Positions 7,053-15,679 of a stretch of DNA of 64,000 nucleotides are shown piece by piece. The stretch is from contig NZ_QLSU01000022.1 of the NCBI RefSeq assembly GCF_003268775.1, positions 85,385 through 149,384 on the forward strand, read 5' to 3'. Origin of the DNA: Paraburkholderia unamae. Its GTDB lineage: Bacteria > Pseudomonadota > Gammaproteobacteria > Burkholderiales > Burkholderiaceae. Under the pieces are notes generated by a model. The model had not been told where the DNA came from. It saw nothing but the letters and a program-made list of their open reading frames with translations, and did no database searches. Every line of letters begins with the position of its first letter. Positions within the stretch are counted from its first letter, which is position 1. A program made the translations under genes and the position numbers.

Positions 7053-8612
7053 ATGCCACAATCTGCCGACAAGATTCTCGATCACGAACTGCTGTTCCGC
7101 GAGCCGGAATACCAGGAAATCTTTCGCACAAAAAAAGAGAATTTCGAATTCAACCATCCGGACGAAACCGTCAAGCAGGTGGTTGAATGGACGAAGACTG
7201 AAGATTACAGGCAGAAGAATTTTGCCCGCGATTCGCTGACGGTCAATCCGGCGAAAGCATGCCAGCCGCTGGGCGCGGTATACGTGGCGAACGGCTTTCA
7301 CAAGACGCTCAGCTTCGTGCACGGTTCGCAGGGCTGTGTCGCGTACTACCGTTCGCATTTCTCGCGGCACTTCAAGGAGCCCACCTCGTGTGTCAGTTCG
7401 TCGATGACCGAGGATGCCGCAGTGTTCGGAGGGCTGAATAACATGATCGACGGGCTCGCGAACGCATACAACCTGTACAAGCCTGAGATGATCGCGGTAT
7501 CGACCACCTGCATGGCGGAGGTGATCGGCGATGACCTCGACGCGTTCATCAAGAACAGCAAGCAGAAGGGCAGTGTGCCGGAAGAATATGACGTTCCGTT
7601 CGCGCACACGCCAGCGTTCGTCGGCAGTCACGTGACCGGCTACGACAACGCACTGCTCGGGATTCTCAAGCATTTCTGGGACGGCAAGGCAGGTACGACG
7701 CAGCCGTTGGTGCGCGTGCAGGACGACAGCGTGAACTTCATTGGCGGCTTCGACGGCTTCGTGGTCGGCAACATGAAGGAAATCCGGCGGATCTTCGGAC
7801 TGTTCGGAGTGAAGGTCAATGTGATCTGCGATCCGTCCGAGACGTGGAACACGCCGACCGACGGTGAATTTCGCATGTATGAAGGCGGCACGACGAAGGA
7901 GGAGGTCGAGCAGGCGTTGCACGCGAAAGCGACGTTTGTGTTTCAGGAATATTGCTGCGAGAAGACCAGCAAGTTCATCGCGGAGCACGGGCAGGAAGTC
8001 GTTGTGCTGAACGCGCCTGTCGGCGTCGCGGGAACCGATCGCTTCCTGATGGAAATCTCGCGCGTGACCGGCAAGCCGATTCCCGCAGCGCTCGAAAAGG
8101 AGCGCGGTCAACTCGTCGATGCGATGGCGGACAGCCAGGCGCACCTGCACGGCAAGCGCTTCGCCCTGTATGGCGATCCGGACCAGATGCTCGGCTACAC
8201 GCAGTTCCTGCTTGAGCTTGGCGCGGAACCGGCGCACGTGCTCGCGACCAACGGCAACGACGCCTGGGCGGGGAAGGTGCAGGCGCTCTTCGATGCATCG
8301 CCGTACGGCGCCGGCTGCAAGGTCTATCCGAAGCGCGACCTGTGGCATATGCGCTCGCTGCTCTTCACGGAGCCGGTGGACTTTCTGATCGGCAACACGT
8401 ACGGCAAGTACCTGGAACGCGACACGAAAACACCGCTGATCCGAATGGTGTTCCCGATCTTCGACCGTCACCACTATCACCGCTATCCGACGTGGGGCTA
8501 CGATGGCGCGCTGCGCACGCTCGTGATGTTGCTCGACGAGTTCTTCGAGACCCTCGACGCGAACACGATCGTAGCCGCGAAGACGGACTACAGCTACGAC
8601 ATCATCCGTTGA
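7053..8612 (+). CDS. nifK: Nitrogenase molybdenum-iron protein beta chain NifK
   Basis: A 519-residue beta subunit that pairs with NifD. P-cluster ligands Cys70 (PAKACQPLGA), Cys95 (GSQGCVAYYR) and Cys153 (TTCMAEVIGDD) match the classical NifK numbering. The length fits the long class of NifK with an N-terminal extension. A CAGGAG ribosome-binding site lies upstream. It is 90 bp after nifD in the same operon and is followed 13 bp later by a small unknown gene. Confidence 0.98.
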   Translation: MPQSADKILDHELLFREPEYQEIFRTKKENFEFNHPDETVKQVVEWTKTEDYRQKNFARDSLTVNPAKACQPLGAVYVANGFHKTLSFVHGSQGCVAYYRSHFSRHFKEPTSCVSSSMTEDAAVFGGLNNMIDGLANAYNLYKPEMIAVSTTCMAEVIGDDLDAFIKNSKQKGSVPEEYDVPFAHTPAFVGSHVTGYDNALLGILKHFWDGKAGTTQPLVRVQDDSVNFIGGFDGFVVGNMKEIRRIFGLFGVKVNVICDPSETWNTPTDGEFRMYEGGTTKEEVEQALHAKATFVFQEYCCEKTSKFIAEHGQEVVVLNAPVGVAGTDRFLMEISRVTGKPIPAALEKERGQLVDAMADSQAHLHGKRFALYGDPDQMLGYTQFLLELGAEPAHVLATNGNDAWAGKVQALFDASPYGAGCKVYPKRDLWHMRSLLFTEPVDFLIGNTYGKYLERDTKTPLIRMVFPIFDRHHYHRYPTWGYDGALRTLVMLLDEFFETLDANTIVAAKTDYSYDIIR

Positions 8613-8625
8613 TTGGAGCGCGGTC

Positions 8626-8946
8626 ATGGCAGATCCGGTACTGATCAAGTTCACGCAGGACGGCCGCAGGGTCGAGGTGATCGACGGCTGGGTCTGCCTG
8701 GCTGGCGTACGCGAGGCGGACCAACTGGTGCCGTTGCTCGAACACCCGAACCGGCAGGCGATCGCGCGCCATGTTCCGGGAGCGACGCACGTGGCCGGGC
8801 GCTTGCCGCTCACGCACGCAGAGGCGGCAATCGCATTGGGAGCGCTCTGCGCCGCGCAGCGCCAGTTCGACGCAAGTCCGACCGGCATAGCCCAGCGTAT
8901 TCGAAAAGCTGTCTGGGCGAAGGTCGCTGCCGAGGGCGTCGAATAG
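8626..8946 (+). CDS. Small unknown protein downstream of nifK
   Basis: A 106-residue soluble protein starting 13 bp after nifK, probably cotranscribed. It has a beta-rich N-terminus (VLIKFTQDGRRVEVIDGWVCLAG) and an alanine-rich helical C-terminus. It does not look like NifT or any nif protein I recognise. Function unknown; synteny with nifK is the only clue. Confidence 0.7.
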   Translation: MADPVLIKFTQDGRRVEVIDGWVCLAGVREADQLVPLLEHPNRQAIARHVPGATHVAGRLPLTHAEAAIALGALCAAQRQFDASPTGIAQRIRKAVWAKVAAEGVE

Positions 8947-9094
8947 CATGCATGGCTCGTGCTGGAGCGGGCGATGGGGTAGCGTGCGACGCGACAACGG
9001 TCATGTCCGAGCGCGCCTGTCGCGGCGCCTTCCCGGAGGACGCTGATACGGGATCCACTGGCACTTTAATGAATCGGCGTACTGGGGGCGACCC

Positions 9095-9574
9095 GTGATC
9101 TACGTGGTGGAACTACCTGCGGGAGGCAAGCCCAAAGCCTGGTTTGCGTACGATGAGGCGGACTTCGCGCGCAAGGTCGCAGCGTCGGACCCGCTTCGGC
9201 CGGAGGAAATATACGATTCGGTGACACCCCGTGAACTCCTCGAATTCAGCGGTCAAGCGCCGGATGTCGACGCGCGGACGCAATACCCGTCGATTTGCGC
9301 AATCGGCGATGCGCATGGCTGGGACACGCCGCTCTACCGCGCGGACTATCTGCTCGGCCGCGGCCTTTGCCAGCATGAGCCAGTGACGCTGCTCGACGCG
9401 TCGTTGGCGGCGCTCAATGCGCGCGGACACTGTCTTGTCTACTTGAACGATCGCGCGGCCATCGGGGCATTCGAGGGGGCGGATCCACGTCTTGCGGGCA
9501 AGTCGCACTGGGATGCGCGGCGGGCGCTGTACGAGCAACTGGTGGCGCTTGAAGTTCTCGCGGATGACAACTGA
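9095..9574 (+). CDS. Unknown 159-aa protein in nif cluster
   Basis: A 159-residue acidic soluble protein starting at GTG 9095 with a G-rich stretch upstream. No cysteine cluster, signal peptide or membrane segment is visible, and I recognise no family. It lies 148 bp after the 106-aa gene and overlaps the next small ORF by 11 bases, which supports a common transcript. Codon use is like that of the neighbouring nif genes. Confidence 0.65.
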   Translation: MIYVVELPAGGKPKAWFAYDEADFARKVAASDPLRPEEIYDSVTPRELLEFSGQAPDVDARTQYPSICAIGDAHGWDTPLYRADYLLGRGLCQHEPVTLLDASLAALNARGHCLVYLNDRAAIGAFEGADPRLAGKSHWDARRALYEQLVALEVLADDN

Positions 9575-9824
9575 TGCGTGGCGGGGAGAGTGCGATGACG
9601 CCGCATGCCGTGACGCAGGTCGACGAGCCACACGCGCACATCAGGCGTCCCGACTGCGATCTGACCGTGAACGCTGGCAGGTTCTGCAAATTGCGCTCGA
9701 AGCCGGCCGCCGGCAGCGCCGCGAGGCGGCGTGGTATGCCGTTAGCGCATTGCTGCCGGTGGCGTTCGAATTGGTCGAAGAACTGCGCCGGAGTGCGCCG
9801 GCCGGGTTCGAATTTCGTGACTGA
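9564..9824 (+). CDS. Small unknown helical protein
   Basis: An 86-residue frame starting at ATG 9564, inside the end of the preceding gene (11-base overlap), and ending 15 bp before the luciferase-like gene. The C-terminal half (LQIALEAGRRQRREAAWYAVSALLPVAFEL) looks like a genuine amphipathic helical protein; the N-terminal half is cysteine- and arginine-rich and less convincing. A competing frame at 9574-9843 has poorer composition. No known family. Confidence 0.5.
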   Translation: MTTDAWRGECDDAACRDAGRRATRAHQASRLRSDRERWQVLQIALEAGRRQRREAAWYAVSALLPVAFELVEELRRSAPAGFEFRD

Positions 9825-9839
9825 TCCTGGAATTCCCGA

Positions 9840-10718
9840 ATGAAGCTGCGCCTTGGCACGCTATGCCTGTTTGAAAACCCGACCGGAGAGGATGGCCGCG
9901 CATTGATCCGGCAATTCGTGCTTGCGCGCGAAGCGGACCGCATGGGCTACGACGATGTCTGGCTGGTCGAGCGCCACGGCGATGCGAGTCGCCCAAGCGG
10001 CGCCATCACGACGTTGCTCGGGCACTTGTCGGGCGTTACGTCGAAGGCGCGTGTCGGCGCGGTGCTTCTTCCCGAAGGGCGTCACGGCCTGCAACTCGCA
10101 GAGGATCTGGCTACCGTCGAACTGTTGAGCCGCGGGCGTCTTGCGCTCGCGGTGGACGCGCAGGACGTCGCGTCGGCCGATGCGGTTCTCGACTCGTTGG
10201 ACTGGTTGCGGGCTCGGCTCGACGGGGGACACCACGACAACGATCTGATACCGCGCCCGTCCGGCGAGCGTCCGCTCGCCTGGGCACTCACCGCAGACGT
10301 GCATGTGGCACGCAGCATCGCGGCGCGAGGATTCGGATTGTGTTTGCCACCGGATCTACCGCTCGATGCAGTCTCGGCGTTACTCAGCCATTACCGCGAC
10401 GCCGTGCCAGAAAACGGCGACGGCGCGCGGCCCATGCCGATGCTTGTCCGCTACGCGTGCCCGGCCGAGACGCACGACGAGGCGCTGGCTATCGCAACGC
10501 TTTACCTCAACGCGCGAGTGGGCGTGGAACATGCTGGCGGCGTTCTGGCCCATTCGCTGGTGGGCAACCATGCTGAGGTGGCCGCGCAGATTCGCGGGCT
10601 CGGAGCAGAACTCGGCCTGTATGGCATCCTGATCATCCCCATGAGTGCGCATTTCGATACCGCCAAACATATCCTCGCGGACATGGTGGACGAAGTGCGA
10701 CCGTTGCTCGACGACTGA
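9840..10718 (+). CDS. Luciferase-like (LLM class) flavin-dependent oxidoreductase, short form
   Basis: A 292-residue TIM-barrel protein of the bacterial-luciferase-like superfamily, which uses FMN or F420. It opens with LRLGTLCLFENP and AREADRMGYDDVWLVERHG, clearly related to the second luciferase-like protein at 18113 (QMGFHDVWVAEHHY). It is about 36 residues shorter, and the usual E-H-H active-site motif reads E-R-H. Its flavin chemistry may therefore be altered or lost (inference). It lies in the run of nif-associated genes after nifHDK; substrate unknown. Confidence 0.8.
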   Translation: MKLRLGTLCLFENPTGEDGRALIRQFVLAREADRMGYDDVWLVERHGDASRPSGAITTLLGHLSGVTSKARVGAVLLPEGRHGLQLAEDLATVELLSRGRLALAVDAQDVASADAVLDSLDWLRARLDGGHHDNDLIPRPSGERPLAWALTADVHVARSIAARGFGLCLPPDLPLDAVSALLSHYRDAVPENGDGARPMPMLVRYACPAETHDEALAIATLYLNARVGVEHAGGVLAHSLVGNHAEVAAQIRGLGAELGLYGILIIPMSAHFDTAKHILADMVDEVRPLLDD

Positions 10719-10719
10719 A

Positions 10720-10827
10720 ATGGATAAGGGTGACAGCACGTGCGAGGAGGATTGCAAGCCCTGTCCGTTTGTTGGCGCGCGTGGGTGCTCCGCCGACGCG
10801 CGGGTGCAGCGCAGGGAGACCACGTGA
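10720..10827 (+). CDS. 35-residue cysteine-rich microprotein candidate
   Basis: This frame starts one base after the luciferase-like stop codon and encodes 35 residues with the pattern C-x3-C-x2-C-x7-C (TCEEDCKPCPFVGARGC), suggestive of metal or Fe-S binding. There is no clear ribosome-binding site, so it would rely on translational coupling. Its TGA overlaps a GTG that begins the HD-like gene frame, with GGGAG just before it. Tight packing and cysteine spacing argue for a real gene, but the size makes this tentative. Confidence 0.45.
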   Translation: MDKGDSTCEEDCKPCPFVGARGCSADARVQRRETT

Positions 10828-10910
10828 ACTGGGCACAGGATTTAGTCCGTTACGCACTGTGAGCGGCCCAGACCGAAGCCGCGACGCTCGGCGCTGCCGA
10901 ACAGGCACAT

Positions 10911-11645
10911 ATGGTCACCGCGGTGCAGATGGATGCAGTCGAGCGCTTGACGCCGCGGCAGCGCGGTCAGGTGCTCGGGCGTGCGCTGATGGCGCCGCGC
11001 CCGGTCGGTTTCTTCCTTGCCCTGCGCGACTGCGCGGGACTCAGGCGCCTGCTGCCTGAATTCGATGCACTCTTTGGCGTGCCGATGATCACCGACGCTC
11101 CGGAGGCTGTCGACGCGGGCGAGCATCAGTTGCGCGTGCTGGCCGAAACGGCGCGTCGCGGTGCGCCGCTCGCGGTGCGCGTGGCTGCGCTGTTGCACAA
11201 GATCGGCATGGGACGTACGCCGCCTGAACGATGGGCTGGCCATCCGGGCCACGAAGTCCCCGGTGCCGCGCTGCTGTCGTCGCTCGCGAGTCGCATTGAG
11301 TTTCCGCCAGATGCGCTCGATCTGGCCCTGCTTGCGATTGCCGAGGCCGATTGCGTGCATCGCGCGAGCGACATGCGTGCGGCAGCCATGGCCTCGCTGC
11401 TCGAGCGGGTGTGCGCAGATACCCGGACTGCGCGTTTCGAGCAATTACTGCTCGTGTGCGTCTGCGACTACGCCGCATATCCTGGGCATATCGATGAGGA
11501 TTACGTAAAGGTGAAACGTTTGCGCCGGGCGCTGGCCGCGTATTGTTCGGTGAACCAAGCCACTGACCCAGGTGCGTTGCTTGAAGCGCGGGCACGGGCC
11601 ATTGCCCGGTCGGTGTCCCGACCACGCGAGCGCGACGCAGGATGA
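10911..11645 (+). CDS. Stand-alone Cca-type HD-like domain protein with degenerate HD motif
   Basis: The 244-residue frame resembles the C-terminal part of bacterial tRNA CCA-adding enzymes (FFLALRDCAGLRRLLPEFDALFGVP, then a G-TPPE-W segment), but the nucleotidyltransferase head is absent. The metal-binding His-Asp pair reads His96-Lys97 (ALLHKIGMG), so phosphohydrolase activity is not expected. The original start may be GTG 10824, which has GGGAG upstream and overlaps the preceding stop, but a TGA at 10860-10862 interrupts that frame after 12 codons. Translation would have to begin at ATG 10911, which lacks an obvious ribosome-binding site. It may be a truncated or decaying gene. Confidence 0.6.
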   Translation: MVTAVQMDAVERLTPRQRGQVLGRALMAPRPVGFFLALRDCAGLRRLLPEFDALFGVPMITDAPEAVDAGEHQLRVLAETARRGAPLAVRVAALLHKIGMGRTPPERWAGHPGHEVPGAALLSSLASRIEFPPDALDLALLAIAEADCVHRASDMRAAAMASLLERVCADTRTARFEQLLLVCVCDYAAYPGHIDEDYVKVKRLRRALAAYCSVNQATDPGALLEARARAIARSVSRPRERDAG

Positions 11646-11786
11646 CGACGGCGGCCGTCAGCCACTGTCGCGTTTGCTTCGTCCAGACGTGTCGCAATCC
11701 GTTCAAATCCTCCAAACGGCGTTCCGATGTCGACATTCGGCGACGGGACGACCCGCGAGGACGCCGCCTGGTGTACAGCACAGCCG

Positions 11787-11802
11787 TGGTACAGAACTTG
11801 CC
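11787..11802 (+). promoter_or_regulatory. Sigma-54 promoter of nifENX operon
   Basis: TGGTACAGAACTTGCC has the GG-N10-GC spacing and TTGC of RpoN promoters. The predicted start near 11813 leaves a short leader containing the CAGGAG ribosome-binding site of nifE. No perfect TGT-N10-ACA site was found in the 190 bp upstream; the nearest is TGT-N10-TCA at 11690-11705. Confidence 0.75.
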
Positions 11803-11837
11803 AGTCACGATGAAACCCGTATCGTCAGGAGCCTGCC

Positions 11838-13331
11838 ATGTCCGCCTCGCTCAAGGCCAAGATTGCTGAAGTGTTTGATGAACCCGGTTGCGACAAGAAC
11901 CAGGGAAAAAGTGAGAAGGAGCGCAAAAAGGGTTGCACCAAGCAGTTGTCGCCCGGCGCGGCGGCGGGAGGCTGTGCGTTCGACGGCGCGAAGATCGCAT
12001 TGCAGCCGATCGTCGACGTCGCGCATCTCGTGCATGGGCCGATCGCGTGCGAGGGAAACTCATGGGACAACCGTCACGCCGCGTCGTCGGGCTCGACGCT
12101 TTACCGTACCGGCTTCACTACCGACATCAACGAGCTCGACGTGGTCTATGGCGGCGAGAAGCTACTGTTCCGGAGCGTGCGGGAGATCATCGAGAAGTAC
12201 GATCCGCCCGCCGTATTTGTCTACCAGACCTGCGTGACCGCGCTGATCGGCGACGACATCGAGGCGGTCTGCAAGCGCGCGTCGGAGAAGTTTGGCAAAC
12301 CGGTGATTCCGGTGAACTCACCTGGCTTCGCGGGGCCGAAGAACCTCGGCAACAAGCTTGGCGGCGAGGCGATTCTCGATTACGTGATCGGCACGCGCGA
12401 GCCGGAATATACGACGCCGTACGACATCAACATCATTGGCGAGTACAACCTGTCGGGCGAGCTGTGGCAGACGAAGCCGCTGCTCGACGCGCTCGGTATC
12501 CGCGTTCTTTCGTGCATTTCCGGTGACGGCCGCTACAACGAGATCGCGAGCTCGCATCGCGCGAAAGTCAACATGATGGTGTGCTCGAAGTCGATGATCA
12601 ACATCGCGACGAAAATGCAGCAGCGCTACGGCATTCCGTACTTCGAAGGTTCGTTTTACGGAATCGGCGACATGAGCGACACGCTGCGCCAGATCGCGAA
12701 GCTGCTGGTGCAGCAGGGTGCGCCCAAGGACCTGATCGGGCGTACCGAGTGCCTGATAGAAGCCGAGGAAGCACGGGCCTGGGCGCGGATTGCCCGCTAT
12801 CGCAATCGGCTCGAAGGCAAGCGCGTGCTGCTGATCACCGGTGGCGTGAAGTCGTGGTCGGTGGTCGCCGCGCTTCAGGAGGCCGGTCTCGAGATCGTCG
12901 GCACGAGCGTCAAGAAGAGCACGAAGGAAGACAAGGAGAAGATCAAGGAGATCATGGGTGACGACGCGCACATGATCGACGACATGACGCCGCGTGAGAT
13001 GTACAGCATGCTGCGCGACGCGAAGGCGGACATCATGCTCTCTGGCGGTCGCTCGCAGTTCGTTGCGTTGAAGGCGCGCATGCCGTGGCTTGATATCAAC
13101 CAGGAGCGCCATCATCCCTACGGCGGGTACGAAGGCATCGTCGAACTGGTGCGTGAAATCGATCGCGCGATCTACAACCCGGTGTGGCAGCAGGTGCGCA
13201 TTCCGGCGCCGTGGGGTGACGATGGGCAGACGCTCGGCGCTTTCGCATCTGCATCGCCGGTTGTGCAGGCGGCGCCGGTTGCCGGCGTGCATGCGTGGGT
13301 GATGGGCCTCGAACCGGGCGTGGCGGCCTGA
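11838..13331 (+). CDS. nifE: Nitrogenase FeMo-cofactor scaffold NifE
   Basis: A 497-residue NifD-like scaffold that forms NifE2N2, on which the NifB product is completed to FeMo-co with Mo and homocitrate. Cys46 (AGGCAFDG), Cys71 (GPIACEGNSWDNR) and the YQTCVTALIGDDIEAV segment are the conserved cluster-ligand regions. The C-terminus carries an alanine/valine-rich extension of about 40 residues. Strong CAGGAG ribosome-binding site. It heads an operon running through nifQ and is followed by nifN 21 bp later. Confidence 0.98.
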   Translation: MSASLKAKIAEVFDEPGCDKNQGKSEKERKKGCTKQLSPGAAAGGCAFDGAKIALQPIVDVAHLVHGPIACEGNSWDNRHAASSGSTLYRTGFTTDINELDVVYGGEKLLFRSVREIIEKYDPPAVFVYQTCVTALIGDDIEAVCKRASEKFGKPVIPVNSPGFAGPKNLGNKLGGEAILDYVIGTREPEYTTPYDINIIGEYNLSGELWQTKPLLDALGIRVLSCISGDGRYNEIASSHRAKVNMMVCSKSMINIATKMQQRYGIPYFEGSFYGIGDMSDTLRQIAKLLVQQGAPKDLIGRTECLIEAEEARAWARIARYRNRLEGKRVLLITGGVKSWSVVAALQEAGLEIVGTSVKKSTKEDKEKIKEIMGDDAHMIDDMTPREMYSMLRDAKADIMLSGGRSQFVALKARMPWLDINQERHHPYGGYEGIVELVREIDRAIYNPVWQQVRIPAPWGDDGQTLGAFASASPVVQAAPVAGVHAWVMGLEPGVAA

Positions 13332-13352
13332 ACGCGACGGAGAGCGAACACC

Positions 13353-14768
13353 ATGGCCATCGTCGTCGAATCGAAGAAAGCCTGTGCGGTCAATCCGCTG
13401 AAGATGAGTCAGCCGCTCGGTGCGAGCTATGCGTTCATGGGGCTCGACGCCTGCATGCCTGTGATGCACGGCTCGCAGGGTTGCACGTCGTTCGGCCTCG
13501 TGCTGCTGGTGCGCCATTTCAAGGAGGCGATTCCGTTACAGACCACGGCGATGAACGAGGTCACGACCATCCTTGGCGGATACGAGAACATCGAAACGGC
13601 GCTGCTGAACATCCGCAAGCGGGCAGCGCCGAAGATCATCGCAATCTGCTCGACGGGACTCACCGAAACCAAGGGCGACGACGTGGAGGGCTATCTCGCG
13701 ATGGTTCGCAAGCGCAAGCCCGAGCTCGACGACACCGAACTCGTATACGTGTCCACGCCCGATTATGTCGGCGGGTTCGAGGACGGCTACAGGCACGCGG
13801 TTACCGCTGTCGTGAAAGCGATGGTCAAGCCGCTGCCGAGCGTCGCCCGGCAGGTCACGCTGCTGCCAGGTAGCCATCTTTCGCCTGCCGATATCGACGA
13901 GCTGCGCGAGATCGTCAGTATGTTCGGGCTGGATGCGATCGTCCTGCCGGATCTGTCCGGTTCGCTCGACGGCCACATCGCACCGGACTGGCGGGGCACG
14001 ACGCTCGGTGGCACGACGCTGGAGCAGATTCGTGCAGCCGGCGCATCGGCCTTCACGATCGGGGTAGGTGAGCAGACCCGCGAGGGTGCGCAGGCGTTGC
14101 AGGCGATTGCCGGCACACCGTTCGAAATATTCGAGCGGCTCACCGGGCTCGAACCCAACGACCGGCTGTTGCAGCGCCTCGCGCAATTTTCTGGCCGGTC
14201 CGTGCCCGCGAAGTACCGTCGGCAGCGCAGCCAGTTGCTCGACGCGATGCTCGACGGCCACTTCTACACCGGTGGCATCAAGGTGGCGCTCGGCGCCGAG
14301 CCCGACCTGTTGCTCGCGCTCGGCGCGCTGCTGCACGAAATGGGCGCTGAGTTGAGAGTCTGCGTCAGCACGACCACTTCATCATCGCACACGCTACTGC
14401 CGGCGACCGAGGTCGTGCTGGGCGACCTCGAAGACATGGAACGAGCCGCGGGCGACTGCGATCTGCTGATCACGCATTCGCATGGCCGGCAGATGGCTGA
14501 GCGGCTGGGCAAGCCGCTAATGCGCGTCGGCTTCCCCGTGTTCGATCGCGTAGGCAACGCGCACCGCTGCCAGGTCGGCTACCGCGGCACGATGAACCTG
14601 ATCTTCGAGATCGCGAACCTGATGATCGAGCAGATCGCCCATCACCGTCCGGGGGACTGGCCGTTGCCGCAATCGTCGGTCGATCTGGCAGCGCGCGATC
14701 CGGCGCGCGAAGTGAAGATTCCGGTCGTCACGGCCATGCCCGAACCCAATCAGGAGCACACAGCATGA
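13353..14768 (+). CDS. nifN: Nitrogenase FeMo-cofactor scaffold NifN
   Basis: A 471-residue NifK-like partner of NifE. The N-terminal KACAVNPLKMSQPLGASYAF and MHGSQGCTSF segments carry the conserved cysteines, and CSTGLTETKGDD is the third conserved region. It lies 21 bp after nifE and overlaps nifX by 4 bases (ATGA), indicating coupled translation. Confidence 0.97.
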   Translation: MAIVVESKKACAVNPLKMSQPLGASYAFMGLDACMPVMHGSQGCTSFGLVLLVRHFKEAIPLQTTAMNEVTTILGGYENIETALLNIRKRAAPKIIAICSTGLTETKGDDVEGYLAMVRKRKPELDDTELVYVSTPDYVGGFEDGYRHAVTAVVKAMVKPLPSVARQVTLLPGSHLSPADIDELREIVSMFGLDAIVLPDLSGSLDGHIAPDWRGTTLGGTTLEQIRAAGASAFTIGVGEQTREGAQALQAIAGTPFEIFERLTGLEPNDRLLQRLAQFSGRSVPAKYRRQRSQLLDAMLDGHFYTGGIKVALGAEPDLLLALGALLHEMGAELRVCVSTTTSSSHTLLPATEVVLGDLEDMERAAGDCDLLITHSHGRQMAERLGKPLMRVGFPVFDRVGNAHRCQVGYRGTMNLIFEIANLMIEQIAHHRPGDWPLPQSSVDLAARDPAREVKIPVVTAMPEPNQEHTA

Positions 14769-15178
14769 AGATCGCTTTTGCGACCCAGGACCGGCAGTAC
14801 GTCGACGCCCATTTTGGCTGGGCGAAGAGCATCGTAATCTACAACGTCACGCCCGACGGGTATGAGTTTGTTGAGGCATTCGACTTCGGCGGCAAGCTCG
14901 AGGAAGACGGCGACGAGGACAAGCTTGCGCCGAAGCTTGAAGCCGTAAAGGACTGCGCGATCCTGTACGTTGCCGCGATTGGTGGTTCGGGTGCCGCGCG
15001 CGTGGTGGCGCTGAAGATTCATCCAATCAAGGTGCCGCAGCCGGAACCAATCGAAGAGATTCTCGCCAGGCTGCTGGGCGTGCTCAAGGGCACACCGCCT
15101 CCATGGCTGCGCAAGGCGCTCGCGAAGGACGGCGAACGTACATACGATTTCGAAGACGACGAGGTATCTCATGGCTGA
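14765..15178 (+). CDS. nifX: NifX, FeMo-co/NifB-co carrier
   Basis: A 137-residue member of the NifX/NafY/NifB C-terminal family that binds NifB-co or FeMo-co precursors and hands them to NifEN. The family pattern is clear: MKIAFATQDRQYVDAHFGWAK, an acidic loop and LYVAAIGGSGAARVV. It overlaps nifN by 4 bases and the following DUF269 gene by 8 bases. Confidence 0.96.
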   Translation: MKIAFATQDRQYVDAHFGWAKSIVIYNVTPDGYEFVEAFDFGGKLEEDGDEDKLAPKLEAVKDCAILYVAAIGGSGAARVVALKIHPIKVPQPEPIEEILARLLGVLKGTPPPWLRKALAKDGERTYDFEDDEVSHG

Positions 15179-15665
15179 AGCCATCACCGATCACACGGCC
15201 GCGGACGCGGCCAGCGACGAGGCGCTGCTTGCAACGCCGTTTATCCAGCAACTTGTCAGGCAGATGCGCGCGCAGGACACCCACGGCACGTGGGAAGGCA
15301 GGACAGACCTTCAGTTGCTCAAGCCGTACATCCTGACGCCGGATGAGCGTCGCGCAATTCCGATCATGGGCGACCCGGACCCCGAGACCCTGTGGCATCT
15401 GGAGCTGTTCTACAACGCCATCGCGGTGGCGATCGAGCGCGAGACCGGGCAGATGGTGTCGCCAATGATGAAGATGAGCCACGAGGGATTCGGCCGCATG
15501 GTGCTGATCGCGGGGAGGCTCGTGGTCGTCAACAAGCAGCTTCGTGACGTGCACCGCTTCGGCTTCCCTTCGCTTGCGAAACTGGCTGCGGCCGGAAGCG
15601 GGTTCCTGGCCGATGCCGTCGGGATGATCCGGGCCTATCCGTCCGTCGCGCAGTACGGCACCTGA
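15171..15665 (+). CDS. NifX-associated nitrogen fixation protein (DUF269)
   Basis: A 164-residue protein of the NifX-associated DUF269 family, with characteristic ATPFIQQLVRQMRAQDTHG, WHLELFYNAIAVAIERETG and MVLIAGRLVVVNKQLRDVHRFGF. It overlaps nifX by 8 bases. Its biochemical role is not settled, but the gene is a regular part of nifENX operons. Confidence 0.95.
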   Translation: MAEAITDHTAADAASDEALLATPFIQQLVRQMRAQDTHGTWEGRTDLQLLKPYILTPDERRAIPIMGDPDPETLWHLELFYNAIAVAIERETGQMVSPMMKMSHEGFGRMVLIAGRLVVVNKQLRDVHRFGFPSLAKLAAAGSGFLADAVGMIRAYPSVAQYGT

Positions 15666-15679
15666 GCAGGGAGCACACG

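Noticed and set aside
6582..8888. A 768-codon open frame on the minus strand opposite nifD and nifK
   Set aside because: It is antisense to two unmistakable nif genes, is arginine- and histidine-rich as expected for a shadow of high-GC codon bias, and matches no family.
11690..11705. TGT-N10-TCA upstream of nifE as a NifA site
   Set aside because: The second half does not match ACA; it is kept only as the nearest imperfect site.
12318..13517. A 399-codon minus-strand frame opposite nifE
   Set aside because: It is the antisense shadow of nifE, with no start signal or family resemblance.
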